Of a stretch of DNA of 21,844 nt, positions 1 through 6,809 are shown piece by piece. Below the pieces are notes generated by a model that was given only the letters and a program-made list of their open reading frames with translations, was not told where the DNA came from and did no database searches. This stretch comes from JAGXOF01 sp046545575. GTDB taxonomy: Bacteria > Chloroflexota > Dehalococcoidia > SZUA-161 > SpSt-899. Location: positions 1 through 21,844 of the forward strand of contig JBKGZM010000029.1 of assembly GCA_046545575.1 (NCBI GenBank), given 5' to 3'. Position 1 is the stretch's first letter; each line of letters opens with the position of its first letter. The position numbers were made by a program, and so were the translations under genes.

Positions 1-58
1 TTTATATGACCCAACCAATATCTCTTCGGTTACATTTTAGATGACTTGACGCGATGTA

Positions 59-86
59 TTGCATAATTTGACAAGTGTAGTATAAT
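59..86 (+). promoter_or_regulatory. sigma70-like promoter giving a leaderless mRNA
   Basis: A perfect -10 hexamer TATAAT lies at 81-86, with TTGCAT at 59-64 as a weak -35 (16-bp spacer). The ATG of the next gene is at 94, only 7 bases after the -10 box, where transcription would start. No Shine-Dalgarno sequence fits between them, so the transcript is probably leaderless. The -35 assignment is uncertain. Confidence 0.5.
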
Positions 87-93
87 CTGTGGT

Positions 94-687
94 ATGAGAG
101 ATCAACCTTCGCAGGATGATCGGGGTAACGCTTCTCAGGCACCTGAGAGAGGCAACCAGCCTGACCCAAACGCCCCCGATACAGCGGAGCAAACACAGGA
201 CGTCAACGAGCGAGTCCAGCGGGTGGAAGCGTCCCTCAAGTTGGTTTTGGACCACCTGCAGACCATGACCAGAGGCGGCGAAATCCTGGAAATAGAGTAT
301 TCCCGCAGCGTTCTCTCATCCATCGCTCTCGGTATTTCCGCGGTATCGATCATAGCGCTATGGAGTATTTCTGTTCTGGCTCCCGAGCGCGCTATCGATA
401 TTTTGAGGTTTACACTCGGCATGTCTTTACTCTTCCTGGCCTCAGTAGTGGATTTAGCCGCTGCCCCACTTCTGCGCAGGGCCATCAATAGAGCAATCGC
501 GGAGCAGAATCCTTCCCTGCTAACCGTTAGAAAGGGAGGATGGTACCGCTGGTTGTTCCCAAAGTATTGGGCAACTCTGAAGAAGACCTCCAATGTCATT
601 TTTTATCACGAGATCGTACGACGCTCAGCATTTGTTCTCTACGTCGTTGCCCTGGGCTTCCTGATCTGGGCAGCCGTCGTTATGTAG
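94..687 (+). CDS. hypothetical three-helix membrane protein
   Basis: This is a 197-residue protein that I do not recognise. The first 40 residues are polar and rich in Gln, Asp, Pro and Asn, followed by a short amphipathic stretch (about 38-60, possible coiled coil). Three hydrophobic segments at about 73-93, 106-126 and 178-197 look membrane-spanning, and a basic, Trp-rich loop lies between the second and third (about 128-176). The protein ends right after the last hydrophobic segment. The ATG at 94 sits directly behind a TATAAT box, so the start is well placed although there is no ribosome binding site. It is unlinked by strand to the motility cluster, and nothing in it points to a function. 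Confidence 0.7.
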   Translation: MRDQPSQDDRGNASQAPERGNQPDPNAPDTAEQTQDVNERVQRVEASLKLVLDHLQTMTRGGEILEIEYSRSVLSSIALGISAVSIIALWSISVLAPERAIDILRFTLGMSLLFLASVVDLAAAPLLRRAINRAIAEQNPSLLTVRKGGWYRWLFPKYWATLKKTSNVIFYHEIVRRSAFVLYVVALGFLIWAAVVM

Positions 688-852
688 CGCGCGCTTGCGT
701 TCATCCTGCTACCTGCTTCCGCCAAATCCTGAGACATTCAATTTTTGATTCTGTTCCTGGTCTTGTATAGTTCTAAGACCCTCCCACCTCATTTCGCCGG
801 AGCGCGAGTCTTTAGCCTCTGCCGGGGCGAGTAAGGGGACTTCAGTCTCCCC

Positions 853-874
853 AGGGGCGAATAAATTCGCCCCT
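853..874. repeat. perfect 10-bp inverted repeat between genes
   Basis: AGGGGCGAAT at 853-862 and ATTCGCCCCT at 865-874 form a perfect hairpin with a 2-base loop. It follows a weaker GGGGAC...GTCTCCCC hairpin (about 835-852) in the 290-base gap between the first two genes. No T-run follows it, so it is not a standard intrinsic terminator. It may act as a weak bidirectional stop or transcript-end stabiliser. I see no gene in 688-977. Confidence 0.4.
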
Positions 875-939
875 AACCTTCCAAGCTACCTGCAGCTGCA
901 TAACCCAAAAGAAGTATATGAAATTATCCTGAAGGGTAA

Positions 940-968
940 TGGACACCACCTGAAGACTGCCTTATCCT
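940..968 (+). promoter_or_regulatory. possible sigma70-like promoter
   Basis: TGGACA (940-945) and TATCCT (963-968) are separated by exactly 17 bp. Transcription would begin about 3 bases before the ATG at 978, which also lacks a Shine-Dalgarno sequence. The -10 is a weak match, so this is tentative. Confidence 0.3.
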
Positions 969-977
969 AATAGTGAA

Positions 978-1247
978 ATGGAAATGAGGGAAAACACCCA
1001 GACAACTTTCAAGGTAGCAGTGTTTGACTTAAGCGGTAACACGGTTGACAAGCAGTACATCAACGTAATGCTAAAAGCACTCTCTGCTCTGCTAAAAGAA
1101 GGTGAACCAATTGACACAATCGCAGAACGGATAGCTCTCGCCCTCTACGATAGAATGAATCAAGCCATCATAGGAACTAAAATGACATACAAAAACTTCG
1201 ACTCTGTAATCGACCTAAAGCAGCAATCCACACATCAAACTAAGTAA
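978..1247 (+). CDS. hypothetical 89-residue protein
   Basis: This is a small soluble protein of unknown family. After a polar start it has a beta-like segment (FKVAVFDLSG, about 10-19), then predicted helices (about 25-60) with a regular hydrophobic pattern, and a polar Gln/His/Lys tail. There is no signal peptide or membrane segment. The start could be the ATG at 978 or the in-frame ATG at 984; neither has a clear ribosome binding site, and a possible promoter places the transcript start just upstream. A 14-bp perfect hairpin follows the stop codon by four bases. Coding assignment rests on ORF length and reasonable amino acid composition only. Confidence 0.5.
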   Translation: MEMRENTQTTFKVAVFDLSGNTVDKQYINVMLKALSALLKEGEPIDTIAERIALALYDRMNQAIIGTKMTYKNFDSVIDLKQQSTHQTK

Positions 1248-1251
1248 GCGC

Positions 1252-1286
1252 GAGCTTCCCTTGAGGGGGGAACTCAAGGGAAGCTC
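1252..1286. repeat. perfect 14-bp hairpin between two small genes
   Basis: GAGCTTCCCTTGAG (1252-1265) and CTCAAGGGAAGCTC (1273-1286) pair perfectly around a 7-base GGGGGAA loop. It begins 4 bases after one stop codon and ends 18 bases before the next start. No T-run follows on either strand. A shorter relative of the same hairpin core (GCTTCCCT..AGGGAAGC) occurs between two archaellin genes at 18468-18488. Confidence 0.6.
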
Positions 1287-1304
1287 AATCACAAAGGGGG
1301 ACTT

Positions 1305-1706
1305 GTGAAGGCTTTCATAGTATTGAGCTTAATATGGCTCATAACCGGTTTTATCATCGCCTTGCTTGGAGCATTTCCGCTGAATACTACAGCTAGTAGT
1401 GTCTCTCTGGGCAGTACCAATGACACCTTCTACTCCGGCAGCGCCAACGATACCTCCTATCCAGGTAGTGCCAATAATACCGCCTACGTACAAGCCCGAG
1501 CTGAAGAAGCGGGAGAACTCTTCACCTCCAGTTATGAAGCTGTCGTAAACGACCTGATGTCTTTCCAGAATAATCCATCCCTCCAAAAAGCCGAAGCTCG
1601 GCGTGACACGTTTACTGCCTATGGGCAGACCGCCGTAAAAAGCTTCGAGACTTTGGCAAAAGGGCTAAGAGATAAGCTCGATAATCTCACTAAGCCCTTT
1701 GAGTAA
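1305..1706 (+). CDS. hypothetical membrane-anchored protein with a 9-residue repeat
   Basis: This 133-residue protein starts with GTG at 1305, supported by a strong ribosome binding site (AAAGGGGG, about 1292-1299). A hydrophobic segment at residues 4-24 looks like a signal anchor. Residues 36-62 are three degenerate copies of a 9-residue unit of the type GSxNDTxYx, rich in Asn, Ser and Thr and containing possible N-glycosylation sequons. The remainder (about 64-133) is charged and likely helical. The most likely picture is a protein anchored in the membrane with a repeat spacer and an outward-facing helical domain. I do not recognise a family. It runs head-to-head (3' ends facing) with the end of the motility cluster. 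Confidence 0.55.
   Translation: MKAFIVLSLIWLITGFIIALLGAFPLNTTASSVSLGSTNDTFYSGSANDTSYPGSANNTAYVQARAEEAGELFTSSYEAVVNDLMSFQNNPSLQKAEARRDTFTAYGQTAVKSFETLAKGLRDKLDNLTKPFE
1410..1490 (+). repeat. three tandem 27-bp repeats inside a CDS
   Basis: Three consecutive 27-bp units (1410-1436, 1437-1463, 1464-1490) encode GSTNDTFYS, GSANDTSYP and GSANNTAYV. The differences between units include several third-codon-position changes, so the repeat is old and kept in frame. Confidence 0.75.
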
Positions 1707-1781
1707 ATAATCTTATCTTTTTATGCCTGTATCAAATGTAGCTCAAATCGGCGGAGCAGAGAAAGCGGGTTAACCATGATG

Positions 1782-2384
1782 TCACAAGTTGCCAGCCCGC
1801 AAATTGCCATGTTGGGTATCATCCACTTCTCCACCCTCTGGCTCAGGCCACCAACCCCACCACCCCTCACTACCACACTGGCTACATTTCACACGTCCCA
1901 AAACAAGCCCCTCAGCCCCACAGGAATTACATTTGAAAGCCCTGCGCATATCATAGCCGAAGCTGTTTTGAATCTCCCTATGGATCTTTCCTATTTCACC
2001 AACCAACTGCTCAAGAGAGTCCACTACGACATGCATATCCTGCGGTAAGCCCTCAGTTGCTGTGGACACGTTAGAAACTTGCTTCTCTAGGTCGCTCAAG
2101 CGATCAGTAAAATATTCCATTCTATCAAGCCTAATAGCCAGATCCTGGACCGTAGTCTGGAGAGATTGCAGAGTCTCCGGCAAATTGCTGTTCGCCCAAG
2201 ACGGGCCCGGCAAGATATACTTCTGGATTGCCTCTGCCTCTTCCCCTGATTCTCTTTCCTCACTGGGCCGTTCTTTGGTCTCCCTCATCAACTTCCTGTA
2301 CTCATAGACCACCACGGCGAGCAGGCACATGGTGATGAAAAGAGCTGAATAAAGGATATAGGCCCCATAAGGTGCTAAGTCCAT
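1782..2384 (-). CDS. membrane-anchored coiled-coil protein with C-terminal zinc ribbon
   Basis: This 200-residue protein has an N-terminal membrane helix (about 7-27), a charged stretch rich in Glu/Arg/Lys (28-55), a long probable coiled coil (about 66-140), and a C-terminal zinc ribbon with CNSC at 152-155 and CSQC at 167-170, followed by an unusual WWGWWP motif (175-180) and an acidic tail. The last third is clearly paralogous to the preceding gene in the operon (2468-3073), sharing GY-x5-F-[RK]-C-x-SCG and WWGWWP. A GAGGAGGAG ribosome binding site sits just before the ATG. Being last in the motility/chemotaxis gene row, and sharing its C-terminal domain with a protein carrying a CheY-binding peptide, it may be a membrane-bound partner of that protein. 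This role is inference. Confidence 0.75.
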   Translation of the reverse strand: MDLAPYGAYILYSALFITMCLLAVVVYEYRKLMRETKERPSEERESGEEAEAIQKYILPGPSWANSNLPETLQSLQTTVQDLAIRLDRMEYFTDRLSDLEKQVSNVSTATEGLPQDMHVVVDSLEQLVGEIGKIHREIQNSFGYDMRRAFKCNSCGAEGLVLGRVKCSQCGSEGWWGWWPEPEGGEVDDTQHGNLRAGNL

Positions 2385-2467
2385 CTCCTCCTCACAACTG
2401 AGCTAAAATTTGATTTATAAGTGCTCCTATTCGCTCTCCCAGACCCCCTCTAGCTGAACCCGGGGAA

Positions 2468-3073
2468 TCAGTCATCCGGCCACCATCCCCACCAGCTCTC
2501 CTCCCCGCAGACAGTGCACTTTACCAATTCAGCCACAAAGCCCTGAGACCCGCACGAGCTACACCGGAAGTTCTGTCCAAGATTGTAGCCAACGGTCCCT
2601 TGAAGTCCCTTCAAGATACTCATAAGCTGAGCGTCTATTTCCTTGATGGAATTTACTAACGGACGAATATCCTGTTGTGCTGACTGCGGGGCATTCTCCA
2701 TATTGGCAATCTGTGTTTCCAGGCGCTCGATCTTGGCCGTAGCCACTTCCATCTGCTGAGATAGCGCCAGAATTTTGGTCACAAGACTCTCGACCTGGTC
2801 AACCCTCTGAGCCAGATTCTCTAGAGAGTCGATGCGCTCAGCCAGTTGCTGAAATTGGTTTGTCGCCTCGGGACTTGTACCCCCCGACGACGCAGCATTT
2901 CCCATATCACGGCTACCTGCAGCAGCATTCTGGCTGGTCTGCTGTGGCGGAGGTTGCTGAGAAGGCGGAGACGGCTGGCTCTTGGAACTGGAGCCGGCAT
3001 CCCCACCTCCTTGCGCCTGCGCAAATAAGGCATCTATATCGCCCTGTGATAGCTTGCCTTCGTTTCCATCCAT
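2468..3073 (-). CDS. FliM-like CheY-binding peptide fused to coiled coil and zinc ribbon; candidate CheY-archaellum adaptor
   Basis: This 201-residue soluble protein carries LSQGDIDALF at residues 8-17, which closely matches the N-terminal peptide of the flagellar switch protein FliM (LSQAEIDALL in E. coli) that binds phosphorylated CheY. None of the FliM/FliN middle or C-terminal domains follow. Instead there is a Ser/Pro/Gln/Gly-rich linker (about 22-67), a coiled coil (about 70-158), and a zinc ribbon (CSSC 171-174, CTVC 186-189) ending in WWGWWP (194-199). It lies 49 bases after cheR in the same direction. Its ATG has a good ribosome binding site (GGGGAG, 6 bases upstream). The peptide, the absence of bacterial flagellar genes and of CheF here, and its position suggest that it passes the CheY signal to the archaellum motor. 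The motif is seen; the adaptor role is inferred. Confidence 0.8.
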   Translation of the reverse strand: MDGNEGKLSQGDIDALFAQAQGGGDAGSSSKSQPSPPSQQPPPQQTSQNAAAGSRDMGNAASSGGTSPEATNQFQQLAERIDSLENLAQRVDQVESLVTKILALSQQMEVATAKIERLETQIANMENAPQSAQQDIRPLVNSIKEIDAQLMSILKGLQGTVGYNLGQNFRCSSCGSQGFVAELVKCTVCGEESWWGWWPDD

Positions 3074-3122
3074 TTTCCGCTCCCCAGTAGTCGCCTTACA
3101 TCCTCATATATAGTTCAACCTG

Positions 3123-3953
3123 CTAATAGCTCAACATCGGCTCTCCTAAACTAACACCATCATTATTCATAGCACATCGCCGATAGAAACCAGGGCGTAT
3201 AACCACCAACCCCAAGTCTCTGCAATTAAACATCACTTCGCTCCCCCCTATAAATAGCACGCCGTCCTTTTTAAGTGCGTTGGCAAGTTTCTGCCCAATA
3301 CTCTTCTTGGCTTCCTCGGTGAAGTATATGATCACATTACGGCAGATTACCATGTCGAATCCATGCCCATAGGGATCACGTAGCAGATCGTGCTTTCTGA
3401 ACGTCACCCTGGTCTTCAGACCATCTACGATCCAGAACCGGGACTCCGATTCTCTACTGAAGTACTTACGCAGGAGGGAGGCACTCACATTCCTCACCTC
3501 AGCTTCAGTATAAGGGCCACCTGCCTTCGCTTGAGCCAGCGCACCCTCATCCACATCAGTAGCTAATATCCTGTGTTTATGTCCAGGAGAGAGCTTCTCC
3601 AATAACATAGCTATAGAATATGGCTCTGTTCCTCTAGAACAGCCAGCGCTCCATATGTTCAATCTAGTATTGTTATGCAACAACTCGGGTAATATGACAT
3701 CTCTCAAGTATTCAAACTGTGCAGCATCGCGGAAGAACTCCGACACATTGATAGTCAGGAAATTGCGCAGTTTCTCCAACAAAGTCTTATCATGCTCCAG
3801 CTTTTGACAGAAAGACCTCACATCAGGTTCACCACTTCGTTCCACAAATGAACCCAAGCGCCTGCGCATTTGCCTATCTTTGTAATAATTGAGGTCGATA
3901 TTGGTAGTTTTATAGATCATTCTTTTAAGCATTAACAATTCTTCATCCGTCAT
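3123..3953 (-). CDS. cheR: chemotaxis protein methyltransferase CheR
   Basis: CheR methylates glutamates on chemoreceptors using S-adenosylmethionine, opposing CheB. The 276-residue length is typical. The N-terminal helical domain (about 1-70) precedes the FLTINVSEFFRD segment (65-76) diagnostic of CheR. The SAM-binding loop is GCSRGTEPYS at 104-113 (usual form GCSTGEEPYS, so two positions differ), with acidic residues after strand 2 (ATDVDEGAL, 131-139) and the FDMVICRNVIIYF segment at 199-211. There is no C-terminal pentapeptide-tethering TPR extension. It sits 41 bases after cheB; AGAGG lies 7 bases before the ATG. The substrate receptors are not encoded in this window. Confidence 0.95.
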   Translation of the reverse strand: MTDEELLMLKRMIYKTTNIDLNYYKDRQMRRRLGSFVERSGEPDVRSFCQKLEHDKTLLEKLRNFLTINVSEFFRDAAQFEYLRDVILPELLHNNTRLNIWSAGCSRGTEPYSIAMLLEKLSPGHKHRILATDVDEGALAQAKAGGPYTEAEVRNVSASLLRKYFSRESESRFWIVDGLKTRVTFRKHDLLRDPYGHGFDMVICRNVIIYFTEEAKKSIGQKLANALKKDGVLFIGGSEVMFNCRDLGLVVIRPGFYRRCAMNNDGVSLGEPMLSY

Positions 3954-3994
3954 AGCTAACCTCTATCAACTAGATAAGCATCAACTGCCAGACG

Positions 3995-5068
3995 CTAACC
4001 ATGTTGTGCCTCCGCCTTCTCTTCATCACACATTTCTATAACCGCCTCTGCTATTTCCCGTAGATTCACCACTCGATCTGCGTTGCCTGATTCGATAACG
4101 CTACGTGGCATTCCAAAAACGACACAGGTAGATTGATCCTGCACGATAGTTTCCCCACCAACAGCCTTGATAAGGGCTGACCCACGAGTCCCGTCTGACC
4201 CCATCCCGGTAAGTGTAACCCCGACCGAGGATTGTCCATAGCACCTCGCAACCGATTCCATGGTGACATTTACCGCAGGACGAAGCCCACACTCAGGAGG
4301 CTCGTCGTTAAGCGTTACGCTCCCATGTTCATCCACTACCATGTGATATCCTCCGGGGGCCACTAAAGCCAAACCCGGCCTGACCGTCTCCCCTGAGACC
4401 GCTTCCTTAACGTCCAGTTCGCACACAGAATCAAGCCTCTCTGCGAGCGACCTCGTGAATCCGGGCGGCATGTGCTGAACTATCAATATACTTGCTGGAA
4501 GGCGAGCAGGAAATGCAGGCAACAGATCAGTCAAAGCTCGGGGCCCACCTGTTGAAGAACCTATGACAATCATCCGATTGAGAGAAGCAGATCGTCTTCC
4601 GGAAGGTTCCCTCGCTCCTGCTCGTATCGCTGCTGGTGAATGGTTCGCTCCCAGGCTTCCTATTTCCACCTTCGCCGCGATTTTTATCCTGTTACACAGG
4701 TCCTCTACCTGCTCAGGAGAGCCTATAGGCGTTGACGCCGATGGCTTGAGGAAGAAATCAACAGCGCCCAGCTCCAGTGCCCTTATAGTAGCCTCTGTTC
4801 CTTCACCAGTAAGTCCACTGAGCATGATGACCGGAGTCGGGCACTCAGACATTATTCGCTCCAGAGCAACGAGCCCGTCCATTTCAGGCATCAAAACATC
4901 GAGAGTAACCACATCAGGACGGAGGTCCGCCACAGCCTTCAGGGCCTCGATACCGTTACGAGGAGTGCCAACGACCTCTATCTCAGGGTCGGACTTAAGA
5001 TTGTTTGAGATAGAGAATCGGGCAAAGACTGAGTCATCTGCTACAAGAACTCTAACCTTGTCATCCAT
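3995..5068 (-). CDS. cheB: chemotaxis methylesterase/deamidase CheB
   Basis: CheB removes receptor methyl groups and deamidates glutamines once phosphorylated by CheA, giving feedback adaptation. The 357 residues show an N-terminal receiver domain (about 4-125) with acidic D11, phospho-acceptor D57 (TLDVLMPEMDG) and Lys109 (LKPSA), then a linker and a C-terminal methylesterase domain (about 165-345). Its catalytic triad appears intact: S172 in IGSSTGG, H199 in IVQHMPPG, and D292 in GMGSDG. It is preceded by a 204-base gap after cheY and followed closely by cheR. The start ATG has GGGGAG upstream at suitable spacing. Confidence 0.96.
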   Translation of the reverse strand: MDDKVRVLVADDSVFARFSISNNLKSDPEIEVVGTPRNGIEALKAVADLRPDVVTLDVLMPEMDGLVALERIMSECPTPVIMLSGLTGEGTEATIRALELGAVDFFLKPSASTPIGSPEQVEDLCNRIKIAAKVEIGSLGANHSPAAIRAGAREPSGRRSASLNRMIVIGSSTGGPRALTDLLPAFPARLPASILIVQHMPPGFTRSLAERLDSVCELDVKEAVSGETVRPGLALVAPGGYHMVVDEHGSVTLNDEPPECGLRPAVNVTMESVARCYGQSSVGVTLTGMGSDGTRGSALIKAVGGETIVQDQSTCVVFGMPRSVIESGNADRVVNLREIAEAVIEMCDEEKAEAQHG

Positions 5069-5272
5069 TACGAAGCTCCCCTAAGCTCATTACCTCCCCC
5101 GTTAGATTTCGAACGAGGTTCCTTGATCTCAAATTAACGCGTGCCCAGCCGTCGTCCTTCGGCTCTCAGGAGCATAATATTGCGATAGTCACATGTTCCA
5201 AGTCAAGGAACGAAAGCTTGACTCAAGACTCAGGACTTCTTGACTATCTGAGTGCTGGATACTCAGCGCCTT
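5069..5272. other. cheY-cheB intergenic region with several inverted repeats
   Basis: The largest gap inside the che row. It holds GTTCCTTGA (5118-5126) matched by TCAAGGAAC (5203-5211), AGCCG...CGGCT around 5147-5164, and a CTGAG...CTCAG hairpin just after the cheY stop. None is followed by a T-run on the minus strand. These could lower or stabilise downstream cheB-cheR transcript. I found no convincing promoter or small gene here. Confidence 0.35.
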
Positions 5273-5644
5273 TTACCCATTACCATTACCACCGAGCAGC
5301 TTCTCCACCGTAGCTAGAACACGATTTGGGTCGAAAGGTTTAACAACAAAATCCTTGGCCCCGGCTTTTATAGCGTCCATAACAATGGACTGCTGCCCCA
5401 TGGCAGTCACCATTGCCACCTTAACATCAGAATCCATCTTTATGAGTTCCTTCAATGTAGTTAGTCCATCCATCTCCGGCATGGTGATATCCAGCAAGAC
5501 CAAGTCAGGTCTGACCTCCTTGTACTTGCCGAGCGCCTCTGTGCCATTGGCGGCCTGAGCAACCTCATAGCCATTGTCCGTGAGCATCTTGCTACACTTC
5601 ATGCGCACAAAGGCAGCATCATCTACTATCATTACCTTTGCCAT
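5273..5644 (-). CDS. cheY: chemotaxis response regulator CheY
   Basis: A stand-alone receiver domain (123 residues) that carries the signal from CheA to the motor. All key residues are present: acidic pair D8/D9, phospho-acceptor D52 in LLDITMPEMDG, switch Thr80 in AMVTAMG, and Lys102 in VVKPFDP. The start overlaps the end of cheD by 26 bases, implying translational coupling; GGAGGG lies about 6 bases before the ATG. In flagellated bacteria CheY binds FliM, in archaea it binds CheF. Here a candidate partner with a FliM-like peptide is encoded three genes further on. Confidence 0.96.
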   Translation of the reverse strand: MAKVMIVDDAAFVRMKCSKMLTDNGYEVAQAANGTEALGKYKEVRPDLVLLDITMPEMDGLTTLKELIKMDSDVKVAMVTAMGQQSIVMDAIKAGAKDFVVKPFDPNRVLATVEKLLGGNGNG

Positions 5645-6170
5645 ATTCCCTCCTCAATGCTTCTAATTCCAATTCCTTTTCTTTTGCTCCGCTGGTCCTG
5701 ACAAAGACCTTGCCCGTCCACGCAAGCATCCGGACCGTCCTCCCTTTGCTACCCCCTATCTCAGTTGCCAGGACCGGGACCTTCTCCCGCTCAAGGGCAG
5801 CCATTACCGCCTCGGCGTTCCTCTGCCCTGTGTTGAAGTTGATACCAGAACCAGGCATAATCATCTGGGCCCCACCTGCTATCATGGCTACCAGACGAAA
5901 CTTGATTGCCCCCTGCTCACACATTTCCTGGAGCAAAAGAGGAACTGCGACATCTGCATACTTCGGCGAGATTTCAGCAGGGCGAGCACCATTACTATGG
6001 GGCAACACTATATGTGCCATACCACTGATCTTGGCTATTGGATCATACACACAAAGAGCGATGCACGAACCTATGCCCAGACACATCAGTACCTCATCCA
6101 AAGCACTCGATACACATATTTCCCCAAGGCCTACTACCGTGGTCACCTCCGATGATGCCTGTGCACTCAT
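5619..6170 (-). CDS. cheD: receptor glutamine deamidase CheD
   Basis: CheD deamidates receptor glutamines and, in systems with CheC, binds CheC in a CheY-P dependent manner. The 183-residue protein contains the catalytic Cys36 (GIGSCIALCVYD) and His53 (GMAHIVLPHS), plus the family segments AGGAQM and FNTGQRNAE. By alignment with the well studied Thermotoga CheD, the position of its third active-site residue (Thr21) is Cys30 here (MCLGIGSC), which is a deviation. The N-terminus is about 9 residues longer than in short homologues. It lies 17 bases after cheC and overlaps cheY. Confidence 0.94.
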   Translation of the reverse strand: MSAQASSEVTTVVGLGEICVSSALDEVLMCLGIGSCIALCVYDPIAKISGMAHIVLPHSNGARPAEISPKYADVAVPLLLQEMCEQGAIKFRLVAMIAGGAQMIMPGSGINFNTGQRNAEAVMAALEREKVPVLATEIGGSKGRTVRMLAWTGKVFVRTSGAKEKELELEALRREYGKGNDSR

Positions 6171-6187
6171 GGTATTTCCTCATTTCA

Positions 6188-6796
6188 TCATAAAGAGTAT
6201 TCGGACATAGAGTCCATGAAGTCACCGGTAGGCAACACCAGCAGCGTTCCGGAGACTGAACGGTCACTAGCGGTGAACAATGCTTCCATTGCGAATATCT
6301 CATCTCGCTCCTGCATGATATCAGAGATAGCAACATCCAGGATTGCCCCCGCCATGTCAAGCATCACCACAGGAGGTGAAGGGTGCAAGAGTATTCCCGT
6401 GTCATTTCCAAGCGAGTTCAGGAAGAAAGACCCGGTTACATTGCCCACTTCTGCCAGAGCAGATGTTTCCATCTCTCCGAGTTCCTGAGTCTCCCCAGCC
6501 TCATATCCCATAAGCATATCCACCACCCCGAAGGCAACTTCCGTTGGGTAAACCAGCATTATATGCCCAGTCGCGCCACCGCTTATGCCTAAATAGATCG
6601 CTGCCACCTCATTTGTTGCACCACCTACCAGATTCGCCGCCTCAGATGTGGGAATCCTCCTCAGGTCAAGGGCCCTGATTTCAAGCTTGCGGCCTACCAT
6701 CTGAGAAAGGCCGTTGACCGCGTTCAAAGTGCCTTTTGCAACCAACTCGGCCCACCTTGATGGCTCCACCTCCTCTGTTGACGGACGTTTTTTCAA
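6188..6796 (-). CDS. cheC: CheY-P phosphatase CheC
   Basis: CheC-family proteins dephosphorylate CheY-P and in the well studied systems interact with CheD, the next gene here. In this 202-residue protein the second active-site motif is intact (E116-x-x-N119 in ALAEVGNVTGSF). The first, equivalent to EVGN near the N-terminus, reads ELVA at 17-20, so Glu is kept but Asn is replaced by Ala. It therefore probably has one working site instead of two. The segment LSQMVGRKLEI (30-40) aligns with the family core LSQLLGRKV. Gene spacing is 13 bases from cheA. Confidence 0.9.
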   Translation of the reverse strand: MKKRPSTEEVEPSRWAELVAKGTLNAVNGLSQMVGRKLEIRALDLRRIPTSEAANLVGGATNEVAAIYLGISGGATGHIMLVYPTEVAFGVVDMLMGYEAGETQELGEMETSALAEVGNVTGSFFLNSLGNDTGILLHPSPPVVMLDMAGAILDVAISDIMQERDEIFAMEALFTASDRSVSGTLLVLPTGDFMDSMSEYSL

Positions 6797-6809
6797 TTCG
6801 CGCCTCCTT

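Noticed and set aside
68..86. TTGACA (68-73) and TATAAT (81-86) as a promoter pair
   Set aside because: The spacing is only 7 bp, far short of the 16-18 bp needed. TATAAT is kept with a weaker -35 further upstream.
4563..5084. Open frame of 173 codons on the plus strand
   Set aside because: It lies entirely opposite cheB, whose domains and catalytic residues are intact; it has no recognisable features.
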